Source: Candidatus Dechloromonas phosphoritropha (GTDB lineage Bacteria > Pseudomonadota > Gammaproteobacteria > Burkholderiales > Rhodocyclaceae). Taken from it: a stretch of DNA of 64,000 nucleotides. The notes under the pieces are model-generated. The model ran no database searches and was not told where the DNA came from. It was given only the letters and a program-made list of their open reading frames with translations. How positions within the stretch are numbered: the stretch's first letter is position 1; each line of letters begins with the position of its first letter. Shown one piece after another: positions 53,639 through 61,836 of the stretch. The stretch lies in assembly GCA_016722705.1 (NCBI GenBank), contig JADKGN010000005.1:434001-498000 (forward strand), given 5' to 3'. A program made the position numbers and the translations under genes.

Positions 53639-54580
53639 ATGAAACTTCAGCAACTTCGTTACATCGTTGAAATCCAGCGTCAGGGACTCAATGTCACGGA
53701 AGCGGCGGAAACGCTGTTCACCTCGCAGCCCGGCATTTCCAAGCAGGTGAAACTGCTCGAGGATGAGCTAGGGGTGACGATTTTCGAGCGCAGCGGCAAG
53801 CGCTTCACCGGCGTCAGCGAACCGGGCAAGGCGGTGCTGGCGATTGCCGAGCGCATCCTGCGCGAAGCCGACAATCTCAAGCGTGCCAGTTCGGAGTTCG
53901 CCAACGGCGAAGGCGGGCGCCTGGTGCTGGCCGCGACGCACACCCAGGCGCGCTATGCACTACCCCTGGTGGTGCGCGACTTCGTTGCTCGGCATCCGGC
54001 AGTCAAGCTGGAAATGCACCAGGGCAGCCCGACGCAGATCGCCGAATGGGTGGTTGCCGGCGAAGCCGATATTGGTATCGCGACGGAGGCGCTCGACCAG
54101 TACCCGCGGTTGATCTCGCTGCCGGTACGCCAATGGAGCCATTGCGTGATCGCGCCGGAAGGTCATCCGATAACCGGATCGGTTCCGCTGGCGCTCGACG
54201 AACTGGCGCGCTGGCCCCTCATCACCTACGACACCGCCTTCACCGGCCGCTCGCGCATCAACCGCGCCTTCGAGCGCATTGGCGCCGAACCGAACATCGT
54301 CCTTACCGCACTCGACGCCGACGTGATAAAGACCTACGTCAGCCTCGGCCTCGGCCTTGGCATCATTTCGGCGCTGGCGTTCGACGCGCAGCGCGATGCC
54401 GGGCTGGTCGCGGTCGACGCTGCCCACCTGTTCGAATCCAATACGACGCGTCTGGCCTTGCGCCGCGGTACCTACCTGCGGCGCCACGACTACGACCTGA
54501 TCGCGCTGTTCGCCCCACACCTGTCGCAGCGCGTCGTCGAAATGGCGATGCAGGGTGGCGGCGCCGAATATCAGTTGTAG
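53639..54580 (+). CDS. cysB: CysB-like LysR-family regulator
   Basis: 313 aa. The N-terminal helix-turn-helix (MKLQQLRYIVEIQRQGLNVTEAAETLFTSQPGISKQVKLLEDELGV) is characteristic of CysB/Cbl; the inducer domain includes TTHTQARYALP-like (ATHTQARYALPLVV) residues. It probably activates the divergent cys operon with O-acetylserine/N-acetylserine as inducer. Confidence 0.88.
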   Translation: MKLQQLRYIVEIQRQGLNVTEAAETLFTSQPGISKQVKLLEDELGVTIFERSGKRFTGVSEPGKAVLAIAERILREADNLKRASSEFANGEGGRLVLAATHTQARYALPLVVRDFVARHPAVKLEMHQGSPTQIAEWVVAGEADIGIATEALDQYPRLISLPVRQWSHCVIAPEGHPITGSVPLALDELARWPLITYDTAFTGRSRINRAFERIGAEPNIVLTALDADVIKTYVSLGLGLGIISALAFDAQRDAGLVAVDAAHLFESNTTRLALRRGTYLRRHDYDLIALFAPHLSQRVVEMAMQGGGAEYQL

Positions 54581-54800
54581 CGGGGTTTGACGGCACAGCC
54601 GGGGGTCATGCGCGGCGCCGTGCCACGCAGGATCAGCGATGGCGCGGAAAAGGGCGCCGAGCAGCGCCCTGTCGAGGCTCGGCGGGAGCGGCAGCGCGGC
54701 GAGCGCCGGTAGGGCGGTATTCAGGCAGGCGAGAAAGGCAAGGCGGAGAAACTTCATCAGCCGCAATTTTGCGGGCAAGACGTTGCTCGGGCCCTGAAAC
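54581..54800. other. Intergenic region after the cysB gene
   Basis: 220 bases with no gene I can support. A minus-strand frame starting MKFLRLAFLACLNTALPALA at about 54757 would encode a short secreted-looking peptide but runs into the LysR gene; treated as doubtful. Confidence 0.3.
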
Positions 54801-54830
54801 GAAAATGCCCGCCTGATGGCGGGCATTTTC
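54801..54830. terminator. Bidirectional terminator between cysB and the parvulin gene
   Basis: Perfect 13-bp stem GAAAATGCCCGCC / GGCGGGCATTTTC with a TGAT loop. T-runs in both directions inside the stem ends (ATTTTC) make it a shared terminator for the plus-strand regulator and minus-strand parvulin gene. Confidence 0.8.
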
Positions 54831-54847
54831 GCGTGCGGGGGCAATGC

Positions 54848-55639
54848 TCAGTTGACCTTGGCGCTCTCGCGAAGCTTCTTGACCAGTTGCTCGATCTGCT
54901 GCTGCTGCGCGCGCTGCTGCAGTTGCGGCTTGACCTGGTCGAACGGCGGCGGGGTCAGCGGGCGCGTGTCTTCGAGGACGATGACGTGATAGCCGAAGTC
55001 GGTCTTGACCGGGGTCTTGGTGTATTCGCCCTTTTTGAGCTTGGTCAGCGCGTCGGAGAACGGCTTGACGTAAGTGCTCGGCGAGCTCCAGCCGAGTTCG
55101 CCGCCGTTGTCCTTGGAACCTGGGTCCTTGGACTGCTTGGCTAGTTCGGAGAACTTCTCACCTTTATCGAGTTTGGCGATGATGGCCTTGGCCTCATCCT
55201 CGTTGGCGACCAGAATGTGCTTGGTCTTGTACTCGGTTGAGCCGAGAGTGGTTTTGATCGTCTCGTATTCCTTCTTCAGGGTTTCGTCGCTGACCGGGTT
55301 GGCGCGCACATAGCCCGAGAGAAACGCCTGAATCAGGACAGCCTGGCGGGCGAGTTCCATCTGGCCCTGAACTTCTGATTTCTTGTCGAGGCCCTTCTTC
55401 TTGGCTTCCTGGACCAGCAGTTCGCGGCGAATCAGTTCTTCCTTGACGGCGTTCTGCAGTTGCGGCGAATCCGGCGCGCCCTGGGCCTTTTGCTGGGCGA
55501 CGAAGGTATCGTAGGTGTTTTGCGAAATGGGCTGGCCATTGACGGTGGCAACGGTACCGCCCTTGTCGGCGGCAAGGACCGGGGCGGATACGAGGGCGCC
55601 CGCCAAGAGCAGAGCGGCCAGCGGGGAGACTTTGATCAT
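54848..55639 (-). CDS. Parvulin-type peptidyl-prolyl isomerase (periplasmic)
   Basis: 263 aa. Signal peptide MIKVSPLAALLLAGALVSAPVLAADK, an N-terminal SurA-like helical region (RRELLVQEAKKKGLDKKSEV), and a parvulin domain (YKTKHILVANEDEAKAIIAKL, KDPGSKDNGGELGWSSPSTYVKPF, PVKTDFGYHVIVLEDTRPL). Assists folding of outer membrane or periplasmic proteins. Ends with a terminator. Confidence 0.9.
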   Translation of the reverse strand: MIKVSPLAALLLAGALVSAPVLAADKGGTVATVNGQPISQNTYDTFVAQQKAQGAPDSPQLQNAVKEELIRRELLVQEAKKKGLDKKSEVQGQMELARQAVLIQAFLSGYVRANPVSDETLKKEYETIKTTLGSTEYKTKHILVANEDEAKAIIAKLDKGEKFSELAKQSKDPGSKDNGGELGWSSPSTYVKPFSDALTKLKKGEYTKTPVKTDFGYHVIVLEDTRPLTPPPFDQVKPQLQQRAQQQQIEQLVKKLRESAKVN

Positions 55640-55675
55640 TCGGTTTTCCTTGAGTGTGGGGTAAAAACCCGCCGA

Positions 55676-55942
55676 TTATACTTCGTCGGGTGAAAAAGCG
55701 CGGATGCTGATCGCGTGAATTCGACCGCTCATCAGATCGCCGGTTGCGGCGTAAATCGTTCGATGACGCCTGACCGTATTGTGGCCGGCGAAGGCGGCGG
55801 CGACTATGGTGATTTTGTAATGGCCACCGTCTTTCGCGCCGGCATGGCCAGCATGGCGGTGCGATTCGTCCTCGATCGTGAGCGATTGCGGTTCCAGCAC
55901 CGCCAGGCGTTCGCGTAGCAGGGCTACGGTTTCGGCACTCAC
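55676..55942 (-). CDS. BolA-family protein
   Basis: 88 aa. IEDESHRHAGHAGAKDGGHYKITIVAAAFAG and SGRIHAISIRAFSPDEV match BolA, including the conserved His residues that bind iron-sulfur clusters with monothiol glutaredoxins. Immediately downstream of YciI with ATGA overlap. Confidence 0.88.
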   Translation of the reverse strand: MSAETVALLRERLAVLEPQSLTIEDESHRHAGHAGAKDGGHYKITIVAAAFAGHNTVRRHRTIYAATGDLMSGRIHAISIRAFSPDEV

Positions 55943-56241
55943 GCCGGCAGTGTTTTCTTGTAGGGCTTGACGGTGATTTTCGCGTAGACACCGGCGGCGA
56001 CATAGGGGTCGGCGTCGGCCCAGGTTTGCGCCGCCGCCAGCGAGGCGAACTCGGCAACGATGACGCTGCCGGAGAAGCCAGCCGGGCCGGGGTCGGGCGA
56101 GTCGATGGCCGGGCAGGGGCCGGCGAGGATGAGGCGACCATCAGCCTGCAAGGCCTGCAGGCGATCGAGGTGGGCGGGGCGTGCCGCGAGACGCTGGTCG
56201 AGCGTGCCGGGGTGGTCTTCAGCGATGATGACGTAAAGCAT
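55939..56241 (-). CDS. YciI-family protein
   Basis: 100 aa. MLYVIIAEDHPGTLDQRLAARPAHLDRLQALQADGRLILAGP is the YciI fold with the conserved His-Asp dyad, followed by SVIVAEFASLAAAQTWADADPYVAAGVY. Function unclear, possibly an enzyme of ferredoxin-like fold. Adjacent to the yciB gene, one-base overlap of stop and start. Confidence 0.85.
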   Translation of the reverse strand: MLYVIIAEDHPGTLDQRLAARPAHLDRLQALQADGRLILAGPCPAIDSPDPGPAGFSGSVIVAEFASLAAAQTWADADPYVAAGVYAKITVKPYKKTLPA

Positions 56242-56849
56242 TATTTATCCTCCTTGACGTATTTTGACAGCAACAGACCTTGCCCGAGCACAAACAGAAG
56301 CAATAGGCCCATGCCACCGAACAGTTTGAAATTGACCCAGGTATCGGTCGGAAAGTTGAAGGCGACGAACAGGTTCAGAGCGCCCATGAACATGAAGAAG
56401 GTCACCCAGGACAGATTGACTTTGTACCAGACCGGGTCGGGCAGGGTCAACTGCTCGCCGAGCATGGCCTTGATCGGGTTTTTCTTCAGCACCAGCGCCG
56501 CGAAGGCCATGCTGCCGGCGAACACCCAGTAGAGGATGGTCGGCTTCCACTTGATGAAGGTTTCGTCTTGAAAGATCAGGGTCATGCCGCCGAATACTGA
56601 AACCAGGACGAGGCTGACCCACAACATCTTGTCTACCTTGCCGTGGCGGAAATGCACCCAGGCGATTTGCGCGACAGTGGCGGTGATGACGACGATGGTC
56701 GCGAGCAAGATCGGCGCCTGCTTGACGTCGAGCACGGCGCTGCCGAGCAGGCTGCCGACCAGTGCGGCGGCACCTTCCGGATTGCTGACGTAATACTTGA
56801 AGGTCGCGAAGAACAGGATGACCGGGAAGAGATCGAAGAGCAGTTTCAT
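56241..56849 (-). CDS. yciB: Inner membrane septation protein YciB (IspZ)
   Basis: 202 aa, five or six transmembrane helices. MKLLFDLFPVILFFATFKYY, QAPILLATIVVITATVAQIAWVHFRHGKV and LFQDETFIKWKPTILYW, DPVWYKVNLSWVTFFMFMG are classic. Interacts with the cell division/elongation machinery and affects membrane potential. Grouped with YciI and BolA as in many betaproteobacteria. Confidence 0.92.
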   Translation of the reverse strand: MKLLFDLFPVILFFATFKYYVSNPEGAAALVGSLLGSAVLDVKQAPILLATIVVITATVAQIAWVHFRHGKVDKMLWVSLVLVSVFGGMTLIFQDETFIKWKPTILYWVFAGSMAFAALVLKKNPIKAMLGEQLTLPDPVWYKVNLSWVTFFMFMGALNLFVAFNFPTDTWVNFKLFGGMGLLLLFVLGQGLLLSKYVKEDK

Positions 56850-56892
56850 GGCGCGGGATTATACCTGTAGTGGATTGGCCGGGCGGACGCCG

Positions 56893-57588
56893 TCAATCGC
56901 CTGATGGAAGTTCGATGAATGATGCCGCATCCGACGGATTGCTGCCGGCGATGCGCGGCACGCTGCCGAGCAGCGGCGCGGCGATGCGTTCGCGCAGGGC
57001 GGTGATGTTGTCCTCGACGCGGGCCATGTCCGGATCGATCCGGTTGGCGACCCAGCCAGCCAGTACCAGGCCGCGTGCGGCGATCGCCTCGGCGGTCAGC
57101 AGGGCGTGATTGATACAGCCAAGGCGCAGGCCGACGACGAGGATCAGCGGCAGGTTGAGGGCGACAGCAAGATCGGCGCTGTCGCGCCCCGCAGGAAGTA
57201 CCCCTGGGGTGCGGTCAACGCCCAAAGGCACGCGAAATCCGCCAACGCCTTCGACGATGAGCAGGTCGCTTTGCTGGCGCGCAGTGGCGCAGGCGGCGGC
57301 GATGCGCGCGAAATCGATGGCCACGCCCGCCTCGGCGGCAGCCAGATGCGGAGCGATGGCGGGCGTGAAGCAGTAGGGGTTGATTATCTCCAGCGGCAGC
57401 GCGACGTTGCTGGCGGCGCGGATATTTTCGACGTCATCGTTCCTGCCCGTGGCGTTTGTGCCCGCTGCTACCGGCTTCAAGCCGGCCGCCTTGAGTCCTA
57501 GCTGGCGGGCACGCTGAAGCAACGCGCAGGTAACAAAGGTTTTGCCGATTTCGGTATCGGTGCCGGTCAGGAAGTAGGCGCGGTTCAT
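56893..57588 (-). CDS. bioD: Dethiobiotin synthetase
   Basis: 231 aa from ATG 57588, overlapping the bioC stop. P-loop YFLTGTDTEIGKTFVTCALL and GLKPVAAGT are specific for BioD, followed by NPYCFTPAIAPHLAA and LLIVEGVGGFRVPL. Uses ATP and CO2 to close the ureido ring of biotin. Last gene of the bioF-H-C-D operon. The frame extends upstream to 57657 but that would overlap bioC by 70 bases. Confidence 0.92.
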   Translation of the reverse strand: MNRAYFLTGTDTEIGKTFVTCALLQRARQLGLKAAGLKPVAAGTNATGRNDDVENIRAASNVALPLEIINPYCFTPAIAPHLAAAEAGVAIDFARIAAACATARQQSDLLIVEGVGGFRVPLGVDRTPGVLPAGRDSADLAVALNLPLILVVGLRLGCINHALLTAEAIAARGLVLAGWVANRIDPDMARVEDNITALRERIAAPLLGSVPRIAGSNPSDAASFIELPSGD

Positions 57589-58349
57589 TTGCGGGCGTGC
57601 AGGATGATGCCGTCGTAGGTGAGCGGCAGACCGGCCGGCGTGCGCAGCTTTTCGCAAGCATCGGCGGCGCGGTTGAAGGCGGTGCGGCTCAGCAGCGCGG
57701 TGCGCCGCCCCTCGCCGAGCTGGTTGGCGCCGAGTGCCTTGACCGCAAGCAGCAGCGATCTGAAGTCGGCGTAATGGGCGATTTCCGTGTGTTTTTCGAC
57801 GTCGACCGCGACGAAGCAGGAGTCACTGGCCAGACGGCGCATTTCCTCCGCCGTCTGGAAAGCCAGGGTGTGGCGATGAGCGTCGATGCCGGCGAACGCC
57901 GTGCGCAGTTCATGAAAGGTGGCGGGGCCGAGGCTGGCAAGGGCCAGGTGGCCGCCGGTCGTCAGTACCCGCTGCGCTTCGGCCAGCGTGCGCGGCAGGT
58001 CGCACCACTGGACGGCGAGGCTCGACCAATAGAGGTCGATGCTGTTCGCGGCCAGCGGCAGATTTTCAAGGTCGCCGGCCAGCCGGCAACACGGCGCGCC
58101 GACCCGATGCAGCATGGCGGGCGCGAAATCGAGCGCGATGGCGTGGGCGGTCGGAAAGCGCTGCTGCAGCAGGGGTTGGGCGAAGCCGGTGCCGCAGCCG
58201 GCGTCGAGGATGCGGCTTGGCGTCAGATCGTCCGGCAATCCGGCGGCAAGGCGGGTGCAGACGCGGCGCTGGACGAAGGCCGCGTCGTCATAGCTCGGCG
58301 CGGCGCGCTCGAAGGAATCACGGATGCGCGCCTTGGCCGGCCTAGTCAT
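57585..58349 (-). CDS. bioC: Malonyl-ACP O-methyltransferase BioC
   Basis: 254 aa. SAM-binding motif ILDAGCGTGFAQPLLQQRFP, then ALDFAPAMLHRV and NSIDLYWSSLAVQWCDLPRTLAEAQRVL are typical of BioC, as is the start FERAAPSYDDAAFVQR. It methylates malonyl-ACP to begin pimelate synthesis. Overlaps bioH by 8 bp and bioD by 4 bp. Confidence 0.92.
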   Translation of the reverse strand: MTRPAKARIRDSFERAAPSYDDAAFVQRRVCTRLAAGLPDDLTPSRILDAGCGTGFAQPLLQQRFPTAHAIALDFAPAMLHRVGAPCCRLAGDLENLPLAANSIDLYWSSLAVQWCDLPRTLAEAQRVLTTGGHLALASLGPATFHELRTAFAGIDAHRHTLAFQTAEEMRRLASDSCFVAVDVEKHTEIAHYADFRSLLLAVKALGANQLGEGRRTALLSRTAFNRAADACEKLRTPAGLPLTYDGIILHARK

Positions 58350-59055
58350 TCAGGAAGGCTTGCATGCGGGCGAGGAATTCGTCCGGGCGCGAAATGGATG
58401 ACGCATGCGCGCACCCGGCCAGCACTTCGAGGCGGGCGCCGGGAATCAGCGCCGCCAGCGCCTCGGCGGCGGGTAGCGGCATCAGCGGATCGGCGGCACC
58501 GTGGAGCAGCAGGGTTGGTGCCCTGACCAGAGGGGCGAGCGGGCGCAGATCAACGTCACGCAGCCAGTTCAGGCCGGTGGCCAGCGTGGCGGCCGGTGGG
58601 CGCGGGTCGGCCAGTTCGAGTAATTGGCGCGTGACGTCCTTGCTTCGGGCATCGCCACGGTTGAAGCCGCCGACGAAGCGCGGCAGGATGGCCTCGATGT
58701 CGGTTGCGACGTCGGCGGCGAAGTCAGCCAGCATTTCCGGCGGCATCGCATGCGGCCAGCCCTCACGCTGGACGAAGGAAGCCGTGCCGGCGATCAGCAC
58801 CAGTTTGCCGACCTTTTCTGGCGCGCGGGCGGCAATGGCCAGCGCCATCTGGGCGCCGAGCGACCAGCCGCAGAGGTGGGTTCCCGGGTGCAGGCGAGCG
58901 GCGACATCATCGGTTGCCGCGTAGAAGTCGGTGATCAGCGGTGCGTCGCGGTAACCGGGCAGGTCAAAAATTGAGCCATTCAGTGCGTCGACCGCAGCAT
59001 TCAGCGGGCCGCGGCCCAGACACCAGCCGGGGAGAAAAACAAGGGGTGTGCTCAT
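58342..59055 (-). CDS. bioH: Pimeloyl-ACP methyl ester esterase BioH
   Basis: 237 aa from ATG 59055, overlapping the bioF stop. Alpha/beta hydrolase: LVFLPGWCLGRGPLNAAVDAL (oxyanion), HLCGWSLGAQMALAIA (nucleophile Ser in GWSLG), LLLHGAADPLMPL (Asp) and GCAHASSISRPDEF (His). Cleaves the methyl ester after pimelate chain formation. Confidence 0.9.
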   Translation of the reverse strand: MSTPLVFLPGWCLGRGPLNAAVDALNGSIFDLPGYRDAPLITDFYAATDDVAARLHPGTHLCGWSLGAQMALAIAARAPEKVGKLVLIAGTASFVQREGWPHAMPPEMLADFAADVATDIEAILPRFVGGFNRGDARSKDVTRQLLELADPRPPAATLATGLNWLRDVDLRPLAPLVRAPTLLLHGAADPLMPLPAAEALAALIPGARLEVLAGCAHASSISRPDEFLARMQAFLND

Positions 59056-60215
59056 GCCAGCGACCTCAGGGCAGTGATCAGATGGTCGATATCGCCCGCA
59101 TTGTGGGCGGCGGAAAGCGAAATCCGCAGCCGTGCCGTGCCTTTGGGGACGGTCGGCGGGCGAATGGCCGGCACCCAGAAGCCGCGTTCCCACAGCGCGT
59201 TGGCCAGCGCCAGCGCCGCTTCGTTGTCGCCGACGATCAGCGGTTGAATGGCGGTGGCCGAGGGCAGCAACTGCCACGGCAGGCCTGCCAGGCCGTCACG
59301 CAACTGGCCGATACGGGCGAAGAGATTGGCGCGCCGGGCGTCGCCGTTCTCGATGAGGGCCAGACTTTTGCTCAGTGCGCAGGCGATGGCCGGTGGGGCG
59401 GCGGTCGTGAAGATGTAGCTACGCGCCTTTTGCAGCAGGAACTCGATGGCGGTTTCCGAGCCGCCGACGAAGGCGCCGCCAACGCCGGCCGCCTTGCCCA
59501 ACGTGCCCATCAGCAGGATGCGTGGCGTCGCCGGCAGATTGAAGTGGGACAGGCTGCCGCGTCCATTTTTGCCAAGCACGCCGAAGCCGTGCGCATCGTC
59601 GATCACCAGCCAGGCGTCGTAACGCTCGGCCAGTGCGTAAAGCAACGGCAGCGGTGCGAGGTCGCCATCCATGCTGAACACGGCATCGGTGACGATCAAC
59701 TTGGTCGCCGTGGTGCTGGTTGCCAGTAGTCGTTCGAGCGCGGTAACATCGCCATGTGGATAGCGTTGCACCTCGGCACCGTTGGCCTTGGCCAGTTGCA
59801 TCGCGTCGATCAACGAAGCGTGGTTCAGCTTGTCGGAAAAGATTGCTGCACCCCGCCCGGCCAGCGTCGGTACGATGGCAAGATTGGCCAGGTAGCCGGT
59901 GGAAAAAGTCAGCGCACGCGGAAAACCAACGAAGGCGGCGATTTCTTTTTCCAGTGCTTCGTGCGGCGCAAGATGCCCGCTGACCAGATGCGAAGCGCCG
60001 CTGCCGGCCCCCCATTGCAGCGCCCCATCGGCCATTGCCTGAGCAATCTCGGCATTGCCGGCCAGCCCAAGATAATCGTTGCTGGCGAAATTCAACACAT
60101 TTTTGCCGTCGACCGTGGCAGTCCGCCCACAGGGCGATTCGAGGAGGCGACGGCGGCGGGTCAGGCCGGCGGCGGCGAGTTCAGATATCGCTGTGGTGAG
60201 GCGGAATTCGATCAC
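59052..60215 (-). CDS. bioF: 8-amino-7-oxononanoate synthase
   Basis: 387 aa PLP enzyme. NVLNFASNDYLGLAGN, SGASHLVSGHLAPHEALEKEIAAF, ATKLIVTDAVFSMDGDLAPL, WLVIDDAHGFGVLGKNGRG and MGTLGKAAGVGGAFV (the PLP Lys) are all conserved. First gene of the biotin operon; condenses pimeloyl-ACP with alanine. Confidence 0.93.
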   Translation of the reverse strand: MIEFRLTTAISELAAAGLTRRRRLLESPCGRTATVDGKNVLNFASNDYLGLAGNAEIAQAMADGALQWGAGSGASHLVSGHLAPHEALEKEIAAFVGFPRALTFSTGYLANLAIVPTLAGRGAAIFSDKLNHASLIDAMQLAKANGAEVQRYPHGDVTALERLLATSTTATKLIVTDAVFSMDGDLAPLPLLYALAERYDAWLVIDDAHGFGVLGKNGRGSLSHFNLPATPRILLMGTLGKAAGVGGAFVGGSETAIEFLLQKARSYIFTTAAPPAIACALSKSLALIENGDARRANLFARIGQLRDGLAGLPWQLLPSATAIQPLIVGDNEAALALANALWERGFWVPAIRPPTVPKGTARLRISLSAAHNAGDIDHLITALRSLA

Positions 60216-60268
60216 GGGCTTTTGGGTGATTTTCGGGAGCCTTCGTCAATGCTGACTATTTTATGCTG

Positions 60269-60754
60269 TCATTCAAAAGTGAAACCGGCATAGTGATTAC
60301 TCATCCGTTGCGCTAACGCTGAGCAATAACCGAAGTATTTGGTGCACTCGGTTCTGCTCATGTTTTTGGTGCCTGGATAGCAGAGTGATATGAAATAAAC
60401 TCGTGTTGATGGCAGTATCGCCATTCGCGAAACAAATTTCTTTGTGACTTGGTCGGCTCGATTTTTGTCTAATTCAATTACTACGACAAATCCATTGCCC
60501 TTGCCGAAAATATCAATTGAGTCATTGGTTTTGGGGCTAGGACGATGCTCCATGTGCCATTCGATGCTTGGTATTTTGCTCGTCAAAATGGATGTGGTAG
60601 CCTCTTGAAATGCTGTAACGATCCTCTTTTGATCGGATTGAGATTTTCCGATGTGGTCTGAAAAATACTTTGAGCAATCGATGTCAGTAATGCATTTGAC
60701 GATTGAACTAAGTACTTCGTCATCATCTGAGATTACAGAAAGCTCTGGTTTCAT
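60269..60754 (-). CDS. AT-rich protein with possible nuclease motif
   Basis: 161 aa from ATG 60754 (frame continues upstream to 60814). Clearly AT-richer than all neighbours. The pattern IDIFGKGNGFVVVIELDKNRADQVTKKF has the layout of a restriction-endonuclease-like core (D ... E-x-D/K), preceded by SIEWHMEHRPSPKTNDS. I do not recognise the family. Adjacent to a toxin-antitoxin pair, so probably part of an acquired segment. Confidence 0.6.
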   Translation of the reverse strand: MKPELSVISDDDEVLSSIVKCITDIDCSKYFSDHIGKSQSDQKRIVTAFQEATTSILTSKIPSIEWHMEHRPSPKTNDSIDIFGKGNGFVVVIELDKNRADQVTKKFVSRMAILPSTRVYFISLCYPGTKNMSRTECTKYFGYCSALAQRMSNHYAGFTFE

Positions 60755-60832
60755 TGGGAACTCTGAGGAAAAAGCGGGAAAAGCCGAGAACGACTCGCGT
60801 TGGTAAAACGGCAAACACGCAGGTGATAATCT

Positions 60833-61237
60833 TCACGCCAATCGAAAACGCTTCCGCCCAGGCAGGCGGTAGGTTTCAAAATCTGCTCTGTCGAGCGTCC
60901 AGACATCGATGCAACCGGTTTTGAGAGCGGTGATGACGAGCGAGGCATCGGCGAGATCCATCGGACGGTCGGCGTAGCGCGTGATCCAGTCGATGGTGCT
61001 GACCAACTCGTCACGGCCCAACGGATTGATTTCCATGCCGCCGCGTTCGATCCATTGGTAGAGCGCAATGGTCGCGGGAATCGAACTGGCCAGGTGGGAA
61101 AACTCGGTGAGCACAGCCCAGGTGGTCAGCAGGCGGCCACGGTAGCTGGCGAGAAAATTAGTGCATCCCTCGTGATGCTCGTCGCGCTTGTTGGCCAGCG
61201 CGACGAGCGGCCCCGTATCGACCAGCAGCAGGTTCAT
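60833..61237 (-). CDS. PIN-domain toxin (VapC-like)
   Basis: 134 aa. The acidic PIN residues are visible: LLVDTGPLVALANKRDEHHEG (Asp), TTWAVLTEFSHLA (Glu), RPMDLADASLVITALKTG (Asp-Asp) and DVWTLDRADFETYRL. Likely RNase toxin. Start overlaps the antitoxin stop by four bases (ATGA). Confidence 0.85.
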   Translation of the reverse strand: MNLLLVDTGPLVALANKRDEHHEGCTNFLASYRGRLLTTWAVLTEFSHLASSIPATIALYQWIERGGMEINPLGRDELVSTIDWITRYADRPMDLADASLVITALKTGCIDVWTLDRADFETYRLPGRKRFRLA

Positions 61238-61500
61238 GCCGTGGGCTGCCGGCTGTGCTTCTGGGCAATGGCTTCCTTGACGCGTGCTTTGGCCTCACCG
61301 GCAGTATTTTCGTCAAGTTCCAGCGAGCCGAGAAAGCCGGTTTCGCAGGCGAGTTCATAAGGAGTTTTCTCCGTCTGCTCGGCGGAAAAGTGCTGCTCCA
61401 GCAATTCGATGATGACTTCCGACTTGCTGCGGCGATGCTCGACACAGTAGCGCCCAAGCGCCTGCTCAAGGCGCAGGGGAAGACGAACGCTGGTGGTCAT
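61234..61500 (-). CDS. Ribbon-helix-helix antitoxin
   Basis: 88 aa. N-terminal MTTSVRLPLRLEQALGRYCVEHRRSKSEVIIELLEQHF is a CopG/ribbon-helix-helix DNA-binding motif; the acidic C-terminal half (ELACETGFLGSLELDENT) would bind the PIN toxin. Precedes the toxin in the same transcript and should autoregulate the pair. Confidence 0.82.
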   Translation of the reverse strand: MTTSVRLPLRLEQALGRYCVEHRRSKSEVIIELLEQHFSAEQTEKTPYELACETGFLGSLELDENTAGEAKARVKEAIAQKHSRQPTA

Positions 61501-61587
61501 GGCAGGCTCCGACTTGATTTGTATTAACGGTAATACAAAACCGGGCTCGGTGCAAGGAAGCTGGGCAAGCAGCCCGGTTGGTTCAGT

Positions 61588-61836
61588 TCAGCGCCGGGCG
61601 TCGACGAAGCTTTCGATCAGGTCAATCGAGTCGAGTACGCCGACATCGAACTCAAAATCTGAAAAGTCGATGGCGAAATTTTCTTCGAGGAACATCACCA
61701 GGTTCATGGTCGAAAACGAATCGAGGCGTCCGTTGGTGAACAGCAGGTCGGTATCGTTCACCGGGTTGCGGTCGCCATGTTTGATCAGGGTGTCGGCGAC
61801 GAAGTCGCGGAGATTTTGTTTTTCTTCGGGTTGCAT
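61588..61836 (-). CDS. Acyl/aminoacyl carrier protein
   Basis: 82 aa ACP with the pantetheine Ser in FTNGRLDSFSTMNLVMFLEENF (DSF). Stop of the MBOAT gene overlaps the start by one base. It is the third gene of an adenylation-MBOAT-ACP unit like DltA-DltB-DltC and would carry the activated acyl or aminoacyl group. Confidence 0.82.
   Translation of the reverse strand: MQPEEKQNLRDFVADTLIKHGDRNPVNDTDLLFTNGRLDSFSTMNLVMFLEENFAIDFSDFEFDVGVLDSIDLIESFVDARR

Noticed and set aside
54581..54757. Small secreted protein on the minus strand (MKFLRLAFLACLNTALPALA...)
   Set aside because: The frame continues into the LysR gene without its own stop in a plausible place, and no ribosome binding site was seen.
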